Below, in pieces: positions 57,570 to 64,000 of a stretch of DNA of 64,000 bases. The notes under the pieces are model-generated. The model had not been told where the DNA came from. It did not search any database and saw nothing but the letters and a program-made list of their open reading frames with translations. The position numbers were made by a program, and so were the translations under genes. The stretch covers positions 2,756,001 through 2,820,000 of the forward strand of contig JALMGJ010000029.1 of the NCBI GenBank assembly GCA_023362775.1. The letters run 5' to 3'. Every line of letters begins with the position of its first letter. Positions within the stretch are counted from its first letter, which is position 1. Source of the DNA: Charina bottae (Eukaryota; Chordata; Lepidosauria; Squamata; Charinaidae).

Positions 57570-58749
57570 TAGAACAGGGGTGGGTGATGTGGTGGCTCTT
57601 TTTGTGTGGCTTCCCAAGCTGCCTCTGACTACAGTCGCTGAAAAATGGTGGCTGGTATAGTTTCTATAGAATGGGAAACAGTTAGTAATGGTTGTGTATG
57701 CCCTAAAACTGTAGTGAAACTTCTAAAATAGTCTTAATGTAGTTGAGAACAAAGCAAAACAAAGAATCCCCGCAAAAACCTCCTCCCCAAAGCCCCTCAC
57801 TGATTTCAGTTTGCATGGACACCCCAAAATGTGTTAAATGCAGCACCCAGCCACCACAAAGTGACCCTTTCCTGATGTAGATGGTAGAGCATGGGAAACG
57901 TCTATCACATGGGTAACAGAGTCCCTTGAGGGAGTTGGGCGGTGAGAAATCAAATAAACAAACAAACAAACAAACAAACAGGAATATCTGATGATCTCTG
58001 AGTTAACGTCACACTACAATTCTATTCAAATGTCATGCCTTTAATGGGGAGTGGGCAACATTTTGTCTTTTTTAGCTGAAAGCTGGACTTGAATGGTGTT
58101 CTGGCAGCCATTCTCCAAAAGGAGGCATGGTTAGAACAAAAGGGGGGCAGGGCCAGTAGGTCCTAAAGTAAAAAAATTAAACATATAAATAAATTAAAAC
58201 TTATCAGAATTCATTACTGGGATACGTTCTTGTGCACTAATTTCCTACTGTGTTTGCTTCCTTCCTCCTGCTTTTATTAAATTAATGAAATATATTTTGT
58301 GCGATTATTTCTGATGCATTTAATACCCCCTCTGTTTGCTTCATCCCATCCCATTCCCATCAGTTAATCATTATTAATTCAATTAACTACACTTAGCATG
58401 ATTATATCCCACAATATTTAATACATTCCCTGTTTATTTAATTCACTCCAATTCACTCATTGAAAATCACGTTTAACTGCTGTTCTCTGTGTCTCTTTCT
58501 CTCAGGGGATACAATAGAGATCATAGGGTTTGAGAGCAATTTGGGAAGTCCAGTGAACCCACCTGTTTTCAGTTGCAAGTGAATGACTGAACCCCACAGG
58601 GTACTTGGGATTTTGGAGGCTGGAAGGGGCTTGTCTGATCCATGGTAGTTGCTCTGCAAAATGCAGCAGCAAAATGCTGGGCCAGAAAAGAAGTCAGAAG
58701 TAAGGCAAGAGAGAAGCAGAAAACTTTTCCTTCCCTTCATAAATCTAAC
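57570..58749. other. Intron 2 sequence, mostly unrecognised
   Basis: It contains only the L2-like tail at 57915-57980. Confidence 0.45.
57915..57980 (+). mobile_element. L2-like tail with AAAC microsatellite
   Basis: It contains GAGGGAGTTGGGCGGTGAG and AAATCAAAT, followed by seven CAAA units. The motif fits the tail of a 5'-truncated L2-like copy. Confidence 0.5.
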
Positions 58750-59752
58750 CCTTACTTTTGTGGGGTGCTGCAGGGCTCAACACCTCCACCTACATGAAGC
58801 CACTGAGGAGTCATCCACCAACATAGGATTAGGTATAATCAATATGCTGATACCCAGTTGTGTATCTCAGCCCGTTTGTGCATTTGATGCCAACAAGTTT
58901 CTGTCCCAGTGTCTGGAGGCTCTAGGATTCTGCATGGAGAGCAACAAGATCAGGCTCAAGCCTCCACCCTAGCAGGACAGGGTAGCAATGGGTTTTAGGG
59001 GAACCAGAACCTGGAGGGGTTACACTGTCCCAGTCAGAACTGGTGTGCAATCTGGGGTCATCTTGGGTTCATAGCTCCTGCTTGCCCAATTCCATCTTTG
59101 GTGTCAGTTGCACCCATTCCTGGATTGGATTCTGCTCACAGTACTCATGCGTTATTATTGCAACATGCTCTGCATGGGGCTGCCTTGAAGGCAACTCAGA
59201 AGTTACAGTTGGTTGAGAATGCAGCACATAGTTATGGATGCATCTCGGTACACTCATGTAATGCATGGTTACCAATAGGTTTCTGGGTGCAATTCAAGGT
59301 GCTGCTTATTACTCATAAAGCACAGGACCAGGGGTAGGTAGGTAGGTAGGTAGATAAAAAAGACCAGGATATTTGAGGGACTGCCTGTCCTTGATTATCT
59401 TTGCCTGCCCAACAAGATCAGACAGAGTTGGCATGTTGATTATTAAACAGTGCTATCTAGCAGGACCCCTGGAAGCATGTTGCTATATTGTCCACATGGA
59501 ACAGCATCCCCCCTCCCCCCAAGATCTCAATGGCTTCAACCCTGCTGGCCTATGTTTGGGCTGAGATGGTGCATGAGTCATCAATGTGTTGATATTGATG
59601 TGAAGTGAATTTTGACCTGGTGTATGTGCTCTTTTTTTCTGGATTTTTTTTTTAAAAAATGTGTATTTCCTTGCTGTTTTTAAAGGTTTAGTCACCCAGA
59701 GATGCGTATAACTGGGAAGCTAAGATAGATAAATAGACTGACAGACAGACAA
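58750..59752 (+). mobile_element. L2-like LINE fragment, decayed
   Basis: The order of remnants is VGCCRAQHL-like GVPQG block, YMKPL-like, INMLIPSC (YADDTQL region), QLHPFLDWILLTVLMRYYCN-like block, WLPIGFWVQFKVLLITHKA and YLRDCLSLI. The 3' end has GTCACCCAGAGATGCGTATA followed by a GATAGATAAATAGACTGACAGACA tail, split here as a long run. A GTAG microsatellite (about 59334-59356) interrupts it. Many stops are present. Confidence 0.6.
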
Positions 59753-60434
59753 AGTCTTTTTGCTTAGGGAGATGAAGACAGACCATAAACATTGAGTATT
59801 TTTTCTACTCTCTTTAGGATAGAAAACAACTTTCCATAGTGTTTTACAAATACTTATTTATGTGGCATGGATATTGATTTATTCTAGAACATTTATAAAT
59901 CACTCCAATTTGACCAACTCTGGGAAGCATCCAAGAGCAACTCTCCCCCCAAAAAATATCTCAACAATTTAAAAGCAATAAAACAAAACAATCCCGTAAT
60001 CATAAAAAAATAATAATGAATGGATGATCCCCGTTATCCTAGGGTCCAAAGGCCACTCGAAACAGATTGGTTCCCATCCTTTTCTTCTTCAGGAAGGCCC
60101 TTAAGACAATCATTCCTTGCGGGTAAATATATTCTATAATGTGGAGGCGACTTCCAGGAATCCCTGCCCTAAGCTAATCACTTTAACCAGGGGCAAAATC
60201 CTTAGCACACGTTCCCTCCATATTCAGAACAGAAATACGTTTGGCAAGATATTCCTGATTTACCTATTTTTGACTGATTTCTACTTCACCTTCCAGGCAA
60301 AAAATTACCCAGGAGGCATGAGATGAAATAATAGTTCTAATCTAAAAAAGTTCAAATATGATTAAGTTTCCCCTGAAAAGCAGCACTGAACACCTTCCAT
60401 ATTATTTGATACAGGACAGACTTTCAGTTATACT

Positions 60435-60525
60435 TAGTGATTGCCCAGAGTTCCTTTCAGTAGATGGGCAGCCATATAAGTTTGTTTAATAAATAAATAA
60501 ATAAAAAATAAAATACATAACTAAA
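60435..60525 (+). mobile_element. L2-like LINE 3' tail
   Basis: It contains TTGCCCAGAGTTCCTTTCAG and ATGGGCAGCCATATAAG, followed by an AATAAATAAATA tail. It is almost identical in plan to 41240-41325. Confidence 0.65.
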
Positions 60526-61214
60526 CAAACAATGTGTTGTATTAATCCCTTCTTAGATTTTATACCAGTGTCCTGCTATGTGGGACCACCAAAGTTAACT
60601 CCGTATAGAAATTGATTTCATAATATATAATTTATTTATTTGAGTGTTTACAGCTGCAGTTACACATTGATATTGAAACTGTATATCCTGCAAATCTGAT
60701 AAAGACCTTTCTTTACAGGTTTTCATACTTTTTAAAAGGTAAGTGGAAAAGGCCAGATTTTTAAACAATTCACAATAAATCAGTGTGGTTTAATAATAAT
60801 TAACTAACTAACCAACAGGGTAAACTGCTGTTTCCCAAAGTAGCTGAAATATGCAATGTATGTATTTTATCTGTACCTAGTTTGGTGCAGGAGGACTTTT
60901 AGTCTTGGCACATGAGGAATTGCTCTGCAGAATGGGGCGGTAACCTCGACTCTTGGTGTATCTCATAGCAATGAACACACGGAGGATGCTAAACAGTCAA
61001 AATGATGTCAAACGCAAAAAGAAAACAAAGAATAAACAGCCATCCCTCTTTCAATTACAATAGTTCAGTGGAAAAGTTAGAAACATAATCTGCCAGTGTA
61101 ATGATCTGTACAGAGCCTCCTTAAAATGAATATTTTGGAATGAGCCTGCTCAATCAATGCTCTTGGACGTTATGCCATGTCTAAACACTTGAAAATCCAA
61201 ACTCCTTTTCTTAT

Positions 61215-61528
61215 GGCTGTTGTGGGTCTTCCGGGCTGTGTGGCCGTGTTCTGGAAGTTGTGGTTCCTAACGTTTCGCCAGCATCTGTGGCCAGCATCTT
61301 CAGAGGGCAGGAGCACAGATAGAAGCAAAATCTCTGTGCCCAGGTAGAGTGGCAATGTTCTATTTATAGAGCTAAATTATAGGAGATTAGGTGGGGTTTT
61401 TTGTTGTGTTGAAATGTTAACGAGTGGCTGATGAGCGTGATTAGCATGTTCATTGTGAGAAGTATTCCCATGTCCTGGTGGTTGGACATGGAAGACCCAC
61501 TCCGGCCGTGAAAGCCTTCGACAATACA
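61215..61528 (-). mobile_element. Penelope-like terminal fragment near an exon
   Basis: It holds the typical terminal sequence GTGGGTCTTCCGGGCTGTGT, CTAACGTTTCGCCAGC and GCCAGCATCTTCAGAGG, and at the other end ACTCCGGCCGTGAAAGCCTT. It is bounded by a 12-bp duplication TCCTTTTCTTAT (61203-61214 and 61529-61540). Read on the minus strand it carries CTGAAGA and GAAAC around a short stem, like a hammerhead core. It stops 65 bp from the splice donor of the SEMA3E exon at 61594. Confidence 0.75.
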
Positions 61529-61593
61529 TCCTTTTCTTATCCTTCAAAAACTCAATTCTTCCATTACTTTAGAATATATAAATTGTACTGTAC

Positions 61594-61754
61594 CTCTCTG
61601 TATTTCTCACTGACTCGGTCTAAGCTGAGAGAATATATCAGGTTTTTTCCTCCAACAAACAGTCGATCTTGATACTCATCCAGAAGCATTACATGAAGGC
61701 CAAGGTATCCAGACGGACTATGAAAAACTGATGTTCGGTTCATATCCCATAGCT
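61594..61754 (-). CDS. SEMA3E: SEMA3E coding exon (N-terminal sema domain; probably exon 2)
   Basis: A 161-bp open exon on the minus strand. It is preceded by a polypyrimidine-AG acceptor (TTGTATTTCAG) and followed by a GT donor (GAGAG|GTACAG). The first two bases complete a codon begun in the previous exon, and the remaining 53 codons end in phase 0. The translation includes NRTSVFHSP, then LLDEYQDRLFVGG and YSLSLDRVS, which is the start of the sema beta-propeller in class 3 semaphorins. Within the family, FHSP followed by LLDEYQ.RLFVGG..L.YSLSL fits SEMA3E best. SEMA3E is a secreted guidance cue that signals through plexin-D1 in vessel and axon patterning. NRT is a likely N-glycosylation site. 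The next exon is at 49707-49766. A paralogue cannot be fully excluded without alignment. Confidence 0.88.
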
Positions 61755-61949
61755 CTGAAATACAACCAGACTACGTGTTACAAATACTGAAGGGATGTGG
61801 TAGTTATAATTCCATGTTCATATTCTCCTAGAAGTTAGGTAAATCTCTAATCCATTTTTATTTTCAAAATTCTTTATAAGGCTGCATGTAGATTTTTTTT
61901 AGTGTAATCTTTCTGTACAACCAAGCATTGATGTATACAAAGATTTTAT

Positions 61950-62035
61950 TCATAGAATCACAGAATTTAAGAGTTGGAAAGTACCTTGGAGATCTAGTCT
62001 ACCACCTGACCAATGCAGGAATCCTGTATTATAAC
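61950..62035 (-). mobile_element. CR1 LINE 3' end fragment
   Basis: CATAGAATCACAGAATTTAA, then GAGTTGGAAAGTACCTTGGA and GATCTAGTCTACCACCTGAC, match the antisense CR1 terminus. Confidence 0.72.
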
Positions 62036-62636
62036 AGAAAGAAATATGCCCTTAGAAGGATTCTTTTACATCTGTATGAAACATGTGCTATTAGAATTAA
62101 AAGCATGTTCTAAAATCTGGAATTTTCAGAATTCTGACGAGTTTAAGGTGGGTTGGAAGCTGTACAGTTTTTATAGGTTGATCCTTCAGAACTGAAGAAG
62201 TTATCACAATTTCCAAAAATAATGCTGCAGCAAATATTAGTTTTTAAAGTACTGCAACATGGTATTTACCTATAGGAAGAAGAGCACCCCCACCCCTAAA
62301 TAATGCAAATTGAAATAGTTGTCTTACATTTGCTGATGAGAATAAAAGGAGCAAAAGAATGGGCAGATGCAAATGACTGAGGACAACTTGCAGCTTGTCT
62401 GTGAAGATGAGAAGAGATGTCCTACTTGCCTGGTGAATTTAACACCTTTAAAAACACCTAAGCAGGCTTTCTCCCTTTTCTTGCTTGCTTGCCATCTCTT
62501 CCCCATCTCCATCCTCTTCCCTTCTGTTCTCAATGAAGCTCATTAAAGCATGAACCCAGCTGATTTTGTCTGGGCCTGAAAACTAAGTATGGGTTGGATC
62601 TGTCAGGGAATTCCATACTGTCCATGGGGAAGTAAA

Positions 62637-62664
62637 ACAAACAAACAAACAAACAAACAAACAA
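62637..62664. repeat. (CAAA)n microsatellite
   Basis: About seven ACAA units, probably the tail of a degraded retroposon. Confidence 0.9.
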
Positions 62665-62960
62665 CAAGGCAAAGGCCAAACACCTAGGAGAAAGCAGTGG
62701 CAAGTCGATTCCTTTTGTTGGTAGGAAAACTATGTAATAGTTTAAAGTCACCAGGAGTCAAACTCAACTTGAAGAGACTTCAGTTTCCTTTGCTCCTGAA
62801 CCCCTCCCTCTCTGGCCAGGCAAACTCACAGGATTTAGTGTAGCCTCAGGTAAGTGTGCAGAGTATTTCTGCTTTCATCTGAATCCTGAAAAGCTATATA
62901 AAACAATCCAAAGGCAGGTGCTCATCAAAATCTAAACTTTAACTTAGAGTAGTTGACTCA

Positions 62961-63286
62961 GTGGGTAAGACGCCAGGCTTGTTGATCAGAAGATCACAAG
63001 TTCGGAGGTTCAAATCCCTAGCCCTGCGTGCGGAGTGAGCTCCCGCACTAGCCCCAGCTCTTGCCAACCTAGCAATTCGAAAGCATGCAAATGCAAGTAG
63101 ATTAATAGGTACCACTTCGGTGGGTAGGTAACAGCGTTCCGCGCGTGTCATGCCGGCCACATGACCGTGGAAGTGTCTTTGGACAACGCTGGCTCTTTGG
63201 CTAACAAATGGAGATGAGCACCGGCCCCTAGAGTCGGACACGACTGCACAAATGTGTGGGGGGTACCTTTACCTTTACTTTTACCT
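62961..63286 (+). mobile_element. Sauria SINE, slightly 5' truncated
   Basis: Starts inside the head at GTGGGTAAGACGCCAGG and ends TACCTTTACTTTTACCT. The duplication is TAGTTGACTCA (62950-62960) against TAGTTGATTCA (63287-63297). About 16 bp of the head are missing. Confidence 0.85.
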
Positions 63287-63349
63287 TAGTTGATTCACAT
63301 GTCTGTAAATTCACTCAAATGAGAGTTCGTCAATGTGAAGTGCCTAAAC

Positions 63350-63903
63350 CAGAGCTTTCCAAACTGTGTGTCGGGACACGTTAATATGTCGGCTGCAGTG
63401 TCTGGGTGTGTCGCAGCTGCTGCTGCCTCCGAGCCCTGCCAGGATTCCGCGCAGGTCCTAGTGCCTGCCTTGTGCCTGGCTGCCTCCAAACCTGCTGTGA
63501 TTCCGTGCAGGTCCTAGTGCCTGCCTTGTGCCTTGCTGCCTCCAAACCTGCCCTGCCAGGATTCCACGCAGGTCCTAGTGCCTGCCTTGTGCCTTGCTGC
63601 CTCCAAACCTGCCCTGCCAGGATTCCGCACAGGCCCTAGTGCCTGCCTTGTGCCTGGCTGCCTCCAAACCTGCTGTGATTCCGTGCAGGTCCTAGTGCCT
63701 GCCTTGTGCCTTGCTGCCTCCAAACCTGCCCTGCCAGGATTCCACGCAGGTCCTAGTGCCTGCCTTGTGCCTTGCTGCCTCCAAACCTGCTGTGATTCTG
63801 CGCAGGTCCTAGTGCCTGCCTTTTGCCCTGCTATAAGAGTGTGTCGCGAAATGATGCATGTCTAAAAAGTGTGTCACCAACATGAAAAGTTTGGAAAGCT
63901 CTG
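63350..63903 (-). mobile_element. Non-autonomous hAT transposon with expanded internal array
   Basis: Inverted relative to the two copies above. The duplication is GCCTAAAC (63342-63349 and 63904-63911). The interior (63430-63830) is an array of about seven units of two related lengths (about 56 and 62 bp). These carry CAGGTCCTAGTGCCTGCCTT and GCTGCCTCCAAACCTGC. Confidence 0.92.
63430..63830. repeat. Internal minisatellite of about 56- and 62-bp units
   Basis: Units differ by presence of CCTGCCAGG before ATTCC. The lengths partly alternate. The same motif occurs in two to three units in the related hAT copies, so the array has grown here. Confidence 0.88.
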
Positions 63904-64000
63904 GCCTAAACTATTATCAACTTAATCAACTGGCACTGAATAAATTTTTATTTACAAATGATACTTTATATAGAATTGTTAAGAGCTTTCTTATCATGAA

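Larger units (their letters stand above)
61755..62949. other. 5' intron sequence, mostly unrecognised
   Basis: It contains a CR1 end and a CAAA microsatellite. No signal-peptide exon is visible. Confidence 0.45.

Noticed and set aside
60890..61000. Possible extra semaphorin exon near 60.9 kb
   Set aside because: No semaphorin motif could be read in any minus-strand frame. The proper next exon was found at 49707-49766 with matching phase.
63430..63830. CRISPR-like regular repeats
   Set aside because: Adjacent units without unique spacers inside a hAT element of a vertebrate genome; this is a minisatellite.
61755..64000. Signal-peptide exon of SEMA3E
   Set aside because: I searched for a start codon followed by a hydrophobic stretch and an exon end in phase with the 61754 acceptor, and found none. 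It probably lies outside the window.

Overview
This window looks like nuclear DNA from a squamate reptile (lizard or snake). Every protein-coding signal I trust is either a short spliced exon or the remains of a retrotransposon. The repeats are those expected in squamates: Sauria-type tRNA SINEs with ACCTTT-repeat tails, a nearly full-length BovB (RTE-clade) LINE, L2-like and CR1 LINEs, Penelope-like elements, non-autonomous hAT transposons, small solo LTRs and long microsatellites. I see no operons, CRISPR arrays or other prokaryotic features.

Host gene: three short minus-strand exons read as consecutive exons of a class 3 semaphorin, best matching SEMA3E. They are at 61594-61754, 49707-49766 and 44950-45069. 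All have GT/AG splice sites, compatible phases and open frames, and together they encode the first part of the sema beta-propeller. The window therefore lies mostly inside SEMA3E: intron 3 is about 4.6 kb and intron 2 about 11.8 kb. Sequence below 44950 is the following intron and perhaps beyond, and sequence above 61754 belongs to the 5' intron. I could not find the signal-peptide exon or any later exon.

Layout: 0-6 kb holds a decayed RTE LINE (3.1-4.8 kb) with a nested L2 tail. 6.8-7.7 kb is a Tigger-like element containing a G-rich minisatellite. 8.65-10.3 kb is a GC-rich hAT element with six 205-bp tandem units. 13.0-15.1 kb is a Penelope-like element split by a solo LTR. 16-21 kb holds a hAT element, a foldback SINE, a solo LTR and a composite SINE. 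22-30 kb holds two L2-like LINEs, two hAT elements and a tiny U2 snRNA insertion. 30-44 kb is sparse, with SINEs and a hAT element at 33.3 and 39.8 kb. 44-50 kb holds two exons, microsatellites, an L2 chimera and another hAT element. 50.7-53.8 kb is the BovB LINE. 55.7-57.6 kb is a CR1 carrying several nested insertions. 61-64 kb holds an exon, a Penelope fragment 65 bp from its splice donor, a SINE and a minisatellite-bearing hAT element.

The elements form partner sets: Sauria SINEs share their 3' region with BovB, and CORE/MIR-like SINEs share theirs with the L2-like LINEs. Eight hAT elements carry exact 8-bp target duplications with TA at the centre. I do not see a previously undescribed biochemical system. 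The most notable items are the modular SINEs, the hAT families with expanded internal arrays, the foldback SINE, the hammerhead-like cores in Penelope fragments and the U2 micro-insertion. All family assignments come from reading the sequence, without database searches.
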